Positions 1-8,422 are shown, counted from the first letter of the stretch. The stretch is 64,000 nt of DNA from Prevotella sp. UBA2456 (GCA_002342415.1 DDPY01000056.1:39404-103403); one strand, 5' to 3'. The notes: generated from the sequence alone by a model not told the origin. Numbers and translations are program-made.

Positions 1-921
1 ATTCAGTCCGATATTACTCTCGAGGGCCGAGGTAATCCACGAGCCTATCTGCATGTCACGGGCTATCTCTATCCACTCCCGGCAGCCCGTCATGCCTCCA
101 TGCAACGAGGGTTTCAGGATGATGTAGCGCGGCTTGATGATGTTCAGCAGCTGGCGCTTCTGCTCAGGATCGTTGATGCCTATCAGCTCCTCGTCGAGGG
201 CGATAGGCAGCGGAGCCTCGCGACACAGCTCACCCATATTCGCCCACTGTCCGGCAGCGATGGGCTGTTCGATGGAGTGCAGGGCATACTGCGACAACAG
301 TTCGAGCTTATAGAGTGCCTCGTCAAAGGGGAAGGCTCCATTGGCATCGACACGCAGCTGCAGCGCCATCGGACCGTAGTGGCTGCGCAACTCGCGCAAC
401 AGGTCCATCTCGGCATCGAAGTCGATGGCCCCAATCTTCAGTTTGACACAGCGGAAGCCCTGTTGCAGCTTCTGCTCCATGCGCTGGTGCATCTCCTCGT
501 AGCTGCCCATCCACACCAGTCCGTTGATGGGGATACCCTCCTCACCCCGGCTGAAGGCGGTGTCGAACAAGCGGTGAGGAGCATGCGGCGTGCGCTGCGC
601 ACTCTGCAAATCGAGTAGTGCCGTCTCCAGCCCGAAGAGCATCGAGGGATAGTCGCGCATCGACTCGAAGAATACCGATACCGCTTCGTCTCCCTCTTGA
701 AGGGCGGCAGCAAATTCTTCACTCTTCGCTCTTAACCTTTCACCATAGTCAGGCAGGTCGTCACAACTGAGCTGGGGCAGCGGTGCACACTCCCCCACTC
801 CGACGGAAGTGCCGTCGGACACAGTAACGAGCCATATCTTTCTCTCGGTATACACCCCCCGGCTCGTGCCGGCAGGCTGCTTGAAATGCAGCAAGCGCTG
901 CTCAATATCTATCTTATACAT
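1..921 (-). CDS. menC: o-succinylbenzoate synthase, 3' end cut by window edge
   Basis: Enolase-superfamily enzyme that dehydrates SHCHC to o-succinylbenzoate in menaquinone synthesis (cytoplasm). The 307 residues present read in one frame from ATG at 921 to the window edge. Visible landmarks: KLKIG, which carries the catalytic KxK lysine pair, then RVDANGAF, EQPI and LDEEL, supplying the three metal-binding acids in the usual order, and TSALESNIGLN at the edge. Typical MenC is about 340-370 residues, so the last 40 or so are missing. It follows menB on the same strand after 56 bp containing a 10-bp hairpin, and is probably co-transcribed with it. An L-Ala-D/L-Glu epimerase or other muconate-lactonizing relative is excluded mainly by the menB/menD/menF context. 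Confidence 0.9.
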   Translation of the reverse strand, partial: MYKIDIEQRLLHFKQPAGTSRGVYTERKIWLVTVSDGTSVGVGECAPLPQLSCDDLPDYGERLRAKSEEFAAALQEGDEAVSVFFESMRDYPSMLFGLETALLDLQSAQRTPHAPHRLFDTAFSRGEEGIPINGLVWMGSYEEMHQRMEQKLQQGFRCVKLKIGAIDFDAEMDLLRELRSHYGPMALQLRVDANGAFPFDEALYKLELLSQYALHSIEQPIAAGQWANMGELCREAPLPIALDEELIGINDPEQKRQLLNIIKPRYIILKPSLHGGMTGCREWIEIARDMQIGSWITSALESNIGLN

Positions 922-935
922 AGTAACTCTTTTTT

Positions 936-964
936 AAAGACAGATATTATGTTAATCTGTCTTT
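936..964 (-). repeat. Hairpin between menB and menC
   Basis: Perfect 10-bp inverted repeat AAAGACAGAT / ATCTGTCTTT with a 9-nt loop. It lies in the menB-menC spacer, about 15 nt before the menC start in the mRNA. No U-run follows it in the direction of transcription, so a processing or translation-modulating stem is more likely than a terminator. It sits within a pair of TTAnTCTGTCT repeats (952-962, 968-978) that recurs at the menF-menD junction. Confidence 0.6.
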
Positions 965-977
965 ATATTACTCTGTC

Positions 978-1835
978 TTACGGGATTTGTGGATATTTGT
1001 CAAAATCGGGTTTGCGCTTCTCCAAGAATGCCTTGCCGCCCTCCTGGGCCTCATCTAAGAAGTAGTAGAGCATCGTGGCATCACCCGCCAGCTGCTGGAT
1101 GCCCGCCTGACCGTCCAGCTCGGCATTCAGTCCGGCCTTGATCATGCGCAGTGCGATGGGCGAGTGCAGCATCATCTGCTGTGCCCAGCGCACACATTCG
1201 TCCTCCAGTTCGGCCAGCGGCACCACCTTGTTCACCATCCCCATCTGCTCAGCCTCACGGGCTGTGTACTGACGGCACATAAACCATATCTCGCGCGCCT
1301 TCTTCTGTCCCACGATACGCGCCAGATAGCTCGAGCCAAAGCCGGCATCAAACGAGCCCACCTTGGGTCCCGTCTGTCCGAAGATAGCATTCTCCGAGGC
1401 GATGGTCAGGTCGCACACCAGATGCAGCACATGTCCGCCTCCGATGGCATAGCCGTTCACCATCGCGATGACGGGCTTGGGCAGCCGCCGTATCTGCATC
1501 TGCACATCGAGCACCGACAGGCGGGGTACACCCTCCTCGTCGATATATCCGCCACGCCCCTTCACATGCATGTCGCCACCCGAGCAGAAGGCGTGCTTCA
1601 CGTCTTCCAGCCGCTGGCCCTCAGCCACCTCACTCATAGCCCCCGTCAGCAGCACCACACGGATGCGCTGCATCTCGCGCACCTGGGCAAAAGCCTGACT
1701 CAGCTCCAGTGTCGTCTTCGGAGTGAACGCATTGCGGTAGCGCGGGCGGTTGATGGTAATCTTGGCTATTCCCTCATACTCTTCGAAGCAAATCTCTTCG
1801 AACTTCCTAATCTCTTTCCATTGTCTCTTTTCCAT
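978..1835 (-). CDS. menB: 1,4-dihydroxy-2-naphthoyl-CoA synthase
   Basis: Crotonase-fold enzyme that closes the second ring of the naphthoquinone by converting o-succinylbenzoyl-CoA to DHNA-CoA. Seen: RPRYRNAFTP near residue 33, the oxyanion-hole segment HAFCSGGDMHVKGRGG, VNGYAIGGGHVLHL, and TGPKVGSFDAGFGSSYLAR, all diagnostic of MenB rather than a general enoyl-CoA hydratase. The ATG at 1835 (MEKRQW) gives 285 residues, the normal length. An in-frame ATG at 1856 would lie inside the -7 promoter box (1854-1861), so I reject it. First gene of a menB-menC unit; menF and menD are upstream on the same strand, beyond the uridine kinase-like gene. Confidence 0.95.
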   Translation of the reverse strand: MEKRQWKEIRKFEEICFEEYEGIAKITINRPRYRNAFTPKTTLELSQAFAQVREMQRIRVVLLTGAMSEVAEGQRLEDVKHAFCSGGDMHVKGRGGYIDEEGVPRLSVLDVQMQIRRLPKPVIAMVNGYAIGGGHVLHLVCDLTIASENAIFGQTGPKVGSFDAGFGSSYLARIVGQKKAREIWFMCRQYTAREAEQMGMVNKVVPLAELEDECVRWAQQMMLHSPIALRMIKAGLNAELDGQAGIQQLAGDATMLYYFLDEAQEGGKAFLEKRKPDFDKYPQIP

Positions 1836-1853
1836 AATTCCAAGTTTTGGGTA

Positions 1854-1885
1854 CAAAGGTACGATTAAGTGAGCGAAAAGCCAAA
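1854..1885 (-). promoter_or_regulatory. Bacteroides-type promoter of menB
   Basis: On the minus strand the -7 box TACCTTTG (1854-1861) and -33 box TTTG (1882-1885) are 20 bp apart, matching the Bacteroidota sigma consensus. Transcription should begin just downstream, which fixes the menB start at 1835. Confidence 0.8.
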
Positions 1886-1927
1886 TTTATTTGAGCTTTT
1901 CCGAACGGTAGTACCTTCTACGAAGTA

Positions 1928-1959
1928 AAAAGGTACGAATAAACGAGAGAAAAGCCAAA
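1928..1959 (-). promoter_or_regulatory. Degenerate duplicate of the menB promoter
   Basis: Minus strand TACCTTTT (1928-1935) and TTTG (1956-1959), again 20 bp apart, within a longer stretch that repeats the menB promoter and its spacer (GGTACGAATAAACGAGAGAA resembles GGTACGATTAAGTGAGCGAA) 74 bp downstream. The last base of the -7 box is changed, so activity is uncertain. Confidence 0.45.
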
Positions 1960-1982
1960 CAAACTCAAGTCTTTTATGCTTT

Positions 1983-2131
1983 AGCCAGCTTTCAGCCTCC
2001 TTTTAGCCTGCTTATAGGCTGCTTATAGGCATACTCTTGAGCGAGGCAGTAAGCAGGCTGAAAGGAGGCTGAAAGGAGGCTGAAAGGAGGCTGAAAGGAG
2101 CCTAAAGCGAGCCTAAAGCGAGCCTGAATAC
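1983..2131. repeat. 11-bp-period tandem array
   Basis: Consecutive 11-mers: five variants in one orientation (AGCCAGCTTTC, AGCCTCCTTTT, AGCCTGCTTAT, AGGCTGCTTAT, AGGCATACTCT), a 17-bp interruption, then AGGCTGAAAGG four times exactly (2055-2098), AGCCTAAAGCG twice, and AGCCTGAATAC. The left half is roughly complementary to the right half, so the whole can fold into one long stem. Confidence 0.85.
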
Positions 2132-2323
2132 AAAAATATTACTTGTTAGAATAACCTGGAGCACCCGGATTTCCACTAAAAAAATTCACTTCCCTGTCAA
2201 CGAGGGTGACAATATGATTCCCTAAACCTTCAAAGAAGCGCTACATGAAGTTTTTAAAAGTCAGGCAGCCCACTCCAACATGACACGCACCTTCGCCAGA
2301 CAGCACTGCAGGGGTATCGGATA

Positions 2324-2382
2324 TTCCACGGGGTGGAACATACAGTTCCACCGGGTGGAGCATGGTGTTCCACCCCATGGAA
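2324..2382. repeat. Three palindromes at 22-bp spacing
   Basis: TTCCACGGGGTGGAA (2324), TTCCACCGGGTGGAG (2346) and TTCCACCCCATGGAA (2368) begin exactly 22 bp apart and are near-palindromic 15-mers separated by 7-bp spacers. Arrays with the same period and copy number but different palindromes occur at 17185 and 53113. Confidence 0.85.
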
Positions 2383-2425
2383 TGTTTTTTATGCTGAGCA
2401 TAAAGGTAAAAAGGCCTCTTCTGGG

Positions 2426-4129
2426 TCAATATTTAAACGACGAGCCACCCACGAACTCTCGCATGATGGAGGTGGGCGGTATCTCCTTGTCGCTGACGGG
2501 CAGGAAGTAGTGGATGAACTTCAGCAGTCGGTGGGCCTCGGAGTATTCCGGACAGTTGCGCGGCACCTGAGCGAGGATGAGTTCGGCATGCGTGCGCAGC
2601 ACGGCAAACTCGATGTTCAATGCCGAGTTGAACATCACGTCGGCAGTCTCCTGGAAGGGGAATATCCATTGGTCCTCTGCCTCGCAGACATTCTTCCACT
2701 GGGCAATGGTCTGCTGGGCAGTGAAGGCCCCCTTGTTATAGTCGCGGATGATGCGCCGCAGCAGTCGGTTGTCGCGCACGGGTATCCAGTTATGGTCATC
2801 GAGCGAGATGCTGGTGAGTGCCGAGATGTATATCTTGTACTTCAGCGCGTCATCAATCTTGCTGGTGAGCAGCGGGTTCAGTGCGTGGATGCCCTCGATG
2901 ATGAGCACGGTGTCCGGCGAGAGCTTCAGCCGCTTGCCGTTCCACTCGCGCTGACCTGTGACGAAGTTGTATTCGGGCACCTCCACGCGCTCGCCCTGCA
3001 TCAGTCGCAGCAGGTGCTCTTCGAGCAGGCGGTACTCCACGGTCTCGATGTTGTCGAAGTCGTAGTCGCCATTGGGCAGCTTAGGCGTATCCACGCGGTT
3101 GACAAAATAGTCGTCCGTCGAGAACGACAGGGGGCGCAGTCCGCAAGCCAGCAGCTGGATGCTCAATCGCTTGCAGAAGGTGGTCTTTCCCGAGCTGCTG
3201 GGTCCGGTGATGAGCACAATGGGATTCTTGCCCTTGCTGCGCTCGCAACGGTCGAAGATGTCCTCGGCAATCTGTACGATCTTCTTCTCCTGCAGCGCCT
3301 CCGATACCTGGATGAGTTCGGAGGCATGGCCGCGCTTGATGGCACGGTTGACATCGCCCGCATTCGACAGTCGCATGATGATGTCCCAGCGGGTCTTCTC
3401 GGCAAACATCTCGAAGGTCTTGGGCTGTGCCACCTTCTCGGCCACCTGCGTGGGATTGTTCCAGTCGGGCACGCGCAACAGCAGTCCCTGCTCGTAACGT
3501 TCCAGGTCCCATACCGTCAGGTAGCCTGCCGAGGGCACCAGCGGTCCGTAGTAATAGTCGACGGTGTCGCCCAGTGTATAATAGTCAGAGTATATCTGTC
3601 CGCTGGTTTCCAGCAGTTTCACCTTGTCCTGGAATCCCCTATCCGTAAATACGCGCACAGCCTCCTCGTTGGTGGCCTCGGTGCGGCGGAAGGGCATGTC
3701 GAGGGCAATGATCTCCTGCATGCGCGCCTTGATGAGCACCACGTCCTCGTCGGTCAGCATTCCATTGTCTTTTCCGCCAGAGCCGTTGTTGGGTTTCTTC
3801 TTGAAGTTGCAGTAGTATCCGCGGCACAGCGAGTGCTCGATAAAGAGCTTCGAGCCGGGGAACACATCCTGTGTGGCCTTGTAGAGCACAAACGACAGCG
3901 AGCGCACATAGGCGCGATGGCCGCTGCCCTCGCGGGCATCCAGAAACTCCACATCACGGTTCTGGTACACGCGGAACTTCAGTCCCTGCGACACGTTATT
4001 CACCTTTGCCGACACCACGGGATAAGGCAACTGGATGTCGTCGGCAAACTCCTGATAGATGTCGAGCAGCGAGGTTCCCTCAGGGAACGACTTCGTCATG
4101 CCCGTATTCTTGCAGCGTATTTGTAGCAT
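2426..4129 (-). CDS. TGS-domain uridine kinase-like nucleoside kinase
   Basis: 567 residues. The N-terminus (1-65, GTSLLDIYQEF) looks like a TGS domain, followed by a region resembling the second additional domain of threonyl-tRNA synthetase (FIEHSLCRGYYCNF near 97). The C-terminal half is a uridine kinase/phosphoribulokinase fold with P-loop GPSSSGKTTF near 288, STDDYF, DFDNIETVE, and VLIIEGIHALNP as the Walker B region. The expected reaction is ATP-dependent phosphorylation of uridine or cytidine; the purpose of the synthetase-like part is unknown. It stands alone with its own promoter. The same architecture is common in Bacteroidota and is often labelled nucleoside kinase, so I give no symbol. 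Confidence 0.88.
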   Translation of the reverse strand: MLQIRCKNTGMTKSFPEGTSLLDIYQEFADDIQLPYPVVSAKVNNVSQGLKFRVYQNRDVEFLDAREGSGHRAYVRSLSFVLYKATQDVFPGSKLFIEHSLCRGYYCNFKKKPNNGSGGKDNGMLTDEDVVLIKARMQEIIALDMPFRRTEATNEEAVRVFTDRGFQDKVKLLETSGQIYSDYYTLGDTVDYYYGPLVPSAGYLTVWDLERYEQGLLLRVPDWNNPTQVAEKVAQPKTFEMFAEKTRWDIIMRLSNAGDVNRAIKRGHASELIQVSEALQEKKIVQIAEDIFDRCERSKGKNPIVLITGPSSSGKTTFCKRLSIQLLACGLRPLSFSTDDYFVNRVDTPKLPNGDYDFDNIETVEYRLLEEHLLRLMQGERVEVPEYNFVTGQREWNGKRLKLSPDTVLIIEGIHALNPLLTSKIDDALKYKIYISALTSISLDDHNWIPVRDNRLLRRIIRDYNKGAFTAQQTIAQWKNVCEAEDQWIFPFQETADVMFNSALNIEFAVLRTHAELILAQVPRNCPEYSEAHRLLKFIHYFLPVSDKEIPPTSIMREFVGGSSFKY

Positions 4130-4160
4130 AGCATGGTCGTGTTATCAGTATTTCTGCTTA

Positions 4161-4192
4161 CAAAGGTACGGAAAAGCTCGCGCGTATGCAAG
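4161..4192 (-). promoter_or_regulatory. Promoter of the uridine kinase-like gene
   Basis: Minus strand -7 box TACCTTTG (4161-4168) with a CTTG -33 box (4189-4192) 20 bp upstream. The start codon at 4129 follows after a leader of about 25 nt. Confidence 0.7.
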
Positions 4193-4356
4193 GAAAAAGC
4201 ATGAAAATATTCGTTTTTCGCCTCGATTTTGTCATTTTGCCACCATTTTGCCACGCGCAACCATCTGATTATCAACGAGTGTTGCAAAGTGACATCAGTT
4301 GCATCACTTTAAAAAACTTCATGTAGCTTGTTCAGACCACCCCTAACCCTCCTAAC

Positions 4357-5904
4357 TTAGGAGGGGAAGTTAAGGGAAAGCGAACGGTAGTAGTCGCGCA
4401 TCACGCGCTCATCCTCTGCTGCATCGGTGAAGACCTCCAACAACAGCGGACGGCTGCTCTCTGTCTGCAAGAGCCAGCTGATGCCCTGTCGCATCTCTTC
4501 GCTGTCGGCGGCTTTCCGATAGCCCACACTGTTCTGCTGGCAAATGCCCTCAGCAGAGGTCTGGTGGGCAGCAGCCACCATGCGGTCGCGGGCAGCACTC
4601 CGTTCCAGTCCTGGCAGCATATTGAAGATACCGCCTCGTCCATTGTTCAGCAGCAGGATGCGCAGATTGCCGCGCAGATTCTGGTTCCAAAGCGCATTTT
4701 GGTCGTAGAAGAAGCTCAGGTCGCCAATGACACATGCCACCAAGTCATCGGAAAGCAGAGAGAATCCTGCTGCCGTAGAGAGCGAGCCTTCGATGCCGTT
4801 GACCCCACGATTGCACCATACGGGATGGCGCGAATAGATGTTGGCCAGCCGGATAGCCGAGCTGTTGCCGTAATGGACGGGGATAGCACCAACCGTTTCC
4901 TCAAAGCACTTCACCACCGCCATCTCGGAATAGGCAGGCCGGTAGTCCTCCACCTTGCGGCTAATACGGGCCAGCAGCTCGTTCCACTGCCCGACAAAGG
5001 GATGCGGCTGCTGCTCCAGCATGAAGCGCACCTGGTCGGCCACCACCTCGCCATTACCCACAAACACGCGCGACACATTCTGGAACGTATCGGTCACTGC
5101 TCCTGTAGCATTCACCACCCAGGTCTCTCTGGCCTTACGCAGGAAGCGCTTCAGCCGTTTGCTGACAATGCTGCCACCCGTATAAAGCACTAAGTCGGGC
5201 ACATACCGTTCATCATCTGCCACCAGCAAGGCCGCCTCGTCCAGCAACGGATTCCATGGCTGACCGGCCATCAGCAACGGACGCTTCGACTGCATGAACA
5301 TCCGCACGATATGGCTCAGCACATGAGGCGGCATATCGGCAGGAGTAAGGGTGATGACCCGTTCCTTCGGCAAGGCATCCACCGAGAACCCGAACAAGGG
5401 CTCGCTGATGGGCACATTGATATGGACGGGAGCCGAGTGCTCCATCAACGCCTCGTTTACCAAGCGGTTGCCATACCAGCGCGACTCCTCGTCGTGCGGT
5501 TCGGGCAGACTGACCGCCCTCTTGACGAAGCGCCCGAGGGCATCCGGCTGTGGCAGCGTCTGTCCGTCAAGCTGGTCAATCCACTGCGGCGGACGGTCGG
5601 CGGAAATCACCACTAAGGGACGGTGCTGGTAGAAAGCCTCAGCCACGGCAGGTGCCAGATTGAGCAAGGCCGTACCACTGGTGACACACACGGCCACCGG
5701 GCCATTGACAGCCTGCGACATTCCCAATGCATAAAATCCTGCCGAGCGTTCATCTGTAACGGGGAAACATTGTATATCAGGACACTCGTTCAGGTTATGC
5801 ACGATGGGCGCATTACGGCTGCCAGGACAGACCACCGCATGGCGCACTCCATGAGCCACCAGCAGACTGGTCAATATATTTACATTCTCTTTATCTGAAT
5901 ACAT
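4357..5904 (-). CDS. menD: SEPHCHC synthase, ThDP-dependent
   Basis: Adds the succinic semialdehyde unit from 2-oxoglutarate to isochorismate, the committed step to menaquinone. 515 residues, slightly shorter than the E. coli enzyme. Seen: CPGSRNAPIV (residues 25-34) and CVTSGTALLNLAPAVAEAFY in the pyrimidine domain, and VIGDLSFFYDQNAL followed by LLNNGRGGIFNMLP in the ThDP pyrophosphate domain. It follows menF after 44 bp, in the same transcription unit. The stop codon lies inside a small hairpin (CCCTCCTAacttAGGAGGG), so the last residues (NFPS) may be a later extension of an originally shorter C-terminus. Confidence 0.96.
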   Translation of the reverse strand: MYSDKENVNILTSLLVAHGVRHAVVCPGSRNAPIVHNLNECPDIQCFPVTDERSAGFYALGMSQAVNGPVAVCVTSGTALLNLAPAVAEAFYQHRPLVVISADRPPQWIDQLDGQTLPQPDALGRFVKRAVSLPEPHDEESRWYGNRLVNEALMEHSAPVHINVPISEPLFGFSVDALPKERVITLTPADMPPHVLSHIVRMFMQSKRPLLMAGQPWNPLLDEAALLVADDERYVPDLVLYTGGSIVSKRLKRFLRKARETWVVNATGAVTDTFQNVSRVFVGNGEVVADQVRFMLEQQPHPFVGQWNELLARISRKVEDYRPAYSEMAVVKCFEETVGAIPVHYGNSSAIRLANIYSRHPVWCNRGVNGIEGSLSTAAGFSLLSDDLVACVIGDLSFFYDQNALWNQNLRGNLRILLLNNGRGGIFNMLPGLERSAARDRMVAAAHQTSAEGICQQNSVGYRKAADSEEMRQGISWLLQTESSRPLLLEVFTDAAEDERVMRDYYRSLSLNFPS

Positions 5905-5948
5905 CTTCCCTCCCCCTTCTGTTATTATGTTACTCTGTCTTTAAAAAG

Positions 5949-6998
5949 TTACTCTGTCTCCAGCACCCGGCGCATGGTATCCATCTTGGTCTCCGTCTCC
6001 TGCCACTCCTGTTCCTCCACACTATCCTTCAGCAGACCGCCACCCGCATAGAGCCGATAGCCGTCCTGGAAAACCTGCATACAACGGAGGGTGACGAAGA
6101 GATGCGTCTGGGCATCGACAGCGAAGGGACCCATAAAACCGCTATAGTAGGAGCGCTGGCTGTGCTCGTTGGCAAGGATGAAGCGGAGAGCCTCAGTCTT
6201 GGGCAGTCCGCATACTGCCGGAGTGGGATGCAACGCCTGTATCAGTTCACCCACGCGCACATTATTTAATAAGGTGAAGCGGAAATCGCTCCTGAGATGG
6301 GCCAGATGGCCCGCCCTCGTGGTATAGGGGCCTTCCTCGCTGAAGTCGGAAGTAAACTGCTCCAGCAGGCGGGTGATATAAGTAGCCACATAGCGCTGCT
6401 CCTGCAGGTTCTTGTCGCTCCATGCCGCCTGCTCGCTCCATGCCATCGTTCCTGCCAATGCCATCGTCTGCCAGCGGCTGCCGTCACCCGACAACAGAGT
6501 CTCTGGAGTAGCCGTCAGCCACAGCCCACTCTGGGGAGTGTACACCAAAGCAATAAACATGCGGGGATAGAGGAGGCATGCGCGTTCGAACAACACATCG
6601 GCCCCGATGGCAGAAGATGCCGGTATCTCCTGAGTACGCGAGAGCACGAGCTTCTGAAACACGCCCTCGCGTAGTTGTGCATGGAAGTTGAGGAAATCGA
6701 TATGATAGTCCGCACGCGACGAAGATGCCTTTTGAGACATCACAGCAGGCAGCTGGACAGCAGCCAACAGGGCTCTTACAGGGTCAAGACTTTGGGAATC
6801 TCGTTCGGAGGAGAGGAGGTGCCCCGTCACTTCCGGCTCGACCAGCACCACTGGAGCCTGCGGAGTAGCCACAAAAGGTGCCAAGACAAATCCCTCGCTG
6901 CCATTCAAGAGCGCGGGGGAAGCATATTCATGCACAGGACCCGAGACGAAGGTATAGTCGCGGGCATACGGCATCCGATAAAGAGCAAAACCCTTCAT
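5949..6998 (-). CDS. menF: Isochorismate synthase
   Basis: Chorismate-binding family enzyme converting chorismate to isochorismate, first step of the menaquinone branch. 349 residues, short compared with about 430 for E. coli MenF but usual in Bacteroidota. Visible conserved pieces: FQKLVLSRTQEI, LTATPETLLSGDG, MALAGTMAW, HPTPAVCGLPKTEAL, and the C-terminal RSYYSGFMGPF ... LFVTLRCMQV ... GGGLLKDS signature carrying Mg-binding residues. Its start overlaps the upstream thioesterase stop by 4 nt, indicating coupling. An anthranilate or aminodeoxychorismate synthase is unlikely beside menD. Confidence 0.93.
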   Translation of the reverse strand: MKGFALYRMPYARDYTFVSGPVHEYASPALLNGSEGFVLAPFVATPQAPVVLVEPEVTGHLLSSERDSQSLDPVRALLAAVQLPAVMSQKASSSRADYHIDFLNFHAQLREGVFQKLVLSRTQEIPASSAIGADVLFERACLLYPRMFIALVYTPQSGLWLTATPETLLSGDGSRWQTMALAGTMAWSEQAAWSDKNLQEQRYVATYITRLLEQFTSDFSEEGPYTTRAGHLAHLRSDFRFTLLNNVRVGELIQALHPTPAVCGLPKTEALRFILANEHSQRSYYSGFMGPFAVDAQTHLFVTLRCMQVFQDGYRLYAGGGLLKDSVEEQEWQETETKMDTMRRVLETE

Positions 6999-7414
6999 GC
7001 CTGCTTCTTCTGCTTGATGATATAATTGGTGACACGTACCGATGAAATCAGTTCGCCTGCCGAGTTCTTAATATCCACCGTCCACACATGCAGGGTCTTG
7101 CCGCGATGCTGCAGACGGGCATAGGCAGTCACGGTGTCACCCTCGCCGACAGCCTGCACATGGCTGCCACTCACCTCGATACCCACACAGGCACATCCCG
7201 GGCACAGCGAAGACGAGCCGACACCCGCCACATTCTCGGCCAAAGCCAGCGATGCGCCACCACTCAGGAAGCCGAAGGGTTGCCGGTTGCGCTCATCGAC
7301 CTTCATTCGCGCCATACAAGTATCGTCCTCGGGGGTGGAGATAAATTCCATGCCGAGGGCGGTACTGAGATTGGGCTTTTCGTATATAATCTGGTTGATT
7401 CTGTCTACGTTCAT
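6995..7414 (-). CDS. Hotdog-fold thioesterase, probable DHNA-CoA hydrolase
   Basis: 139 residues of the PaaI/YdiI thioesterase family. Seen: PFGFLSGGASLALAENVAGVGSS, the active-site helix segment of this family, and GIEVSGSHVQAVGEGDTVTA. Because it begins the run into menF and menD (4-nt overlap with menF), the likely substrate is 1,4-dihydroxy-2-naphthoyl-CoA, released before prenylation. That assignment rests on context; the family as a whole acts on many acyl-CoAs. Confidence 0.82.
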   Translation of the reverse strand: MNVDRINQIIYEKPNLSTALGMEFISTPEDDTCMARMKVDERNRQPFGFLSGGASLALAENVAGVGSSSLCPGCACVGIEVSGSHVQAVGEGDTVTAYARLQHRGKTLHVWTVDIKNSAGELISSVRVTNYIIKQKKQA

Positions 7415-7438
7415 TACTCGTAATTAGTATTTGAGAGC

Positions 7439-8422
7439 TTACTTAAACAAAGAGTATTCCGGTACTTCCCAGGCCAGTGCACTGGCTCCCAGAACTTCCC
7501 GTTCATGGTCGTTCAGGCGCGATACCAGTATCTTGATCTTTCCACGCATATTCTGGAACACATGTTCCTCGAACGATGCTTTCAGCGGATCCAGCAGCCA
7601 CCTGCCGGCATGCGAGATGCCACCTGTGAGGATGATAGCCTGCGGATCAACAAGAGAGGCATAATTGGCAACGGCGATACCTAACAGATAGCCTGTGCGC
7701 CGATAGACCTCGATAGCCAGTTGGTCGCCTTGGTCGCAACATCCTGCAATAGTACGGGGAGTAACTCGCTCCAGACTGCGCATCAATGAGGGGGCCTCGC
7801 TCTCGGCCATCACCTCACGGGCAGTCTGCACAATACCATTGGCAGCACAATACGCTTCTACACAGCCTTGCTTGCCACAAGCACACTGACGGCCATGATC
7901 CACCAGACAGGTATGTCCGAACTCGCCGGAAAAGCCTTGAAAGCCCTTATGCATCTGTCCGCGCGAGAAGAAGCTGCTGCCTAATCCCACGCCGAGGCTA
8001 ATCACGACAAAGTCGCTCATTCCGTGAGCCAGTCCATAGCTATATTCGCCCAGGGCCGACACATGAGCATCATTGCCCACCGCCACTGCCATTCCCAAGC
8101 GGTCGCGAAGCATGGCAGCCAAAGGGATGACTCCCTTCCAGGGCAGGTTGGGTGCATTCACTATACATCCCGTAAGCGCATTGGCACTGGGGCTGCTGAT
8201 GCCCACCGAGCGCACACTGAGGAAACCGCCATTGGCCTCCATCAGTGCAACCATATCCTCCGTGAGCTTCGTCACAAAATCATTCACATTCGGATAGTCC
8301 GAGGTGGCGAACTCGCCCTCGGCAATAATCTCACCACGAATATCCACTATGGCATAAGTGGTACGATCATTACTGATATCTATACCAACGACACGCGATT
8401 TTATTTCATCATCCATCTCCAT
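7439..8422 (-). CDS. ROK family protein, sugar kinase-like (copy 1)
   Basis: 327 residues, no helix-turn-helix domain, so kinase-type rather than NagC/XylR repressor-type. The N-terminal phosphate motif starts VGIDIS (near 13). VGNDAHVSALGEYSYG holds the catalytic-base Asp. GHTCLVDHGRQCACGKQGC is the zinc motif with a conserved His and three Cys. ILTGGISHAG is the late ATP-site loop. Likely phosphorylates glucose, N-acetylmannosamine or a related sugar, though the substrate cannot be read from sequence. It lies 43 bp downstream of a paralogue of the same orientation with which it shares the whole layout and the C-terminus (ALAWEVPEYSLFK against ALAWEVEEYSLFK). Confidence 0.88.
   Translation of the reverse strand: MEMDDEIKSRVVGIDISNDRTTYAIVDIRGEIIAEGEFATSDYPNVNDFVTKLTEDMVALMEANGGFLSVRSVGISSPSANALTGCIVNAPNLPWKGVIPLAAMLRDRLGMAVAVGNDAHVSALGEYSYGLAHGMSDFVVISLGVGLGSSFFSRGQMHKGFQGFSGEFGHTCLVDHGRQCACGKQGCVEAYCAANGIVQTAREVMAESEAPSLMRSLERVTPRTIAGCCDQGDQLAIEVYRRTGYLLGIAVANYASLVDPQAIILTGGISHAGRWLLDPLKASFEEHVFQNMRGKIKILVSRLNDHEREVLGASALAWEVPEYSLFK

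Larger units (their letters stand above)
1857..2425. other. 569-bp intergenic region rich in repeats, no gene
   Basis: Between menB and the uridine kinase-like gene I see no credible coding sequence. It holds the menB promoter, a second degenerate copy of that promoter (1928-1959), an 11-bp-period array (1983-2131), about 190 bp with nothing recognisable, a three-unit 22-bp palindrome array (2324-2382), and a small palindrome TTTATGCtgaGCATAAA (2388-2404) just past the kinase stop. Confidence 0.7.

Noticed and set aside
2333..4126. 597-codon open frame on the plus strand
   Set aside because: It lies wholly antisense to the uridine kinase-like gene, which has recognisable motifs and a promoter; codon complementarity in G+C-rich genes often leaves such open frames.
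4286..4310. Hairpin AAAGTGA / TCACTTT as a terminator
   Set aside because: 7-bp A/T-rich stem with an 11-nt loop, and the T-run is on the wrong side for menD-ward transcription.
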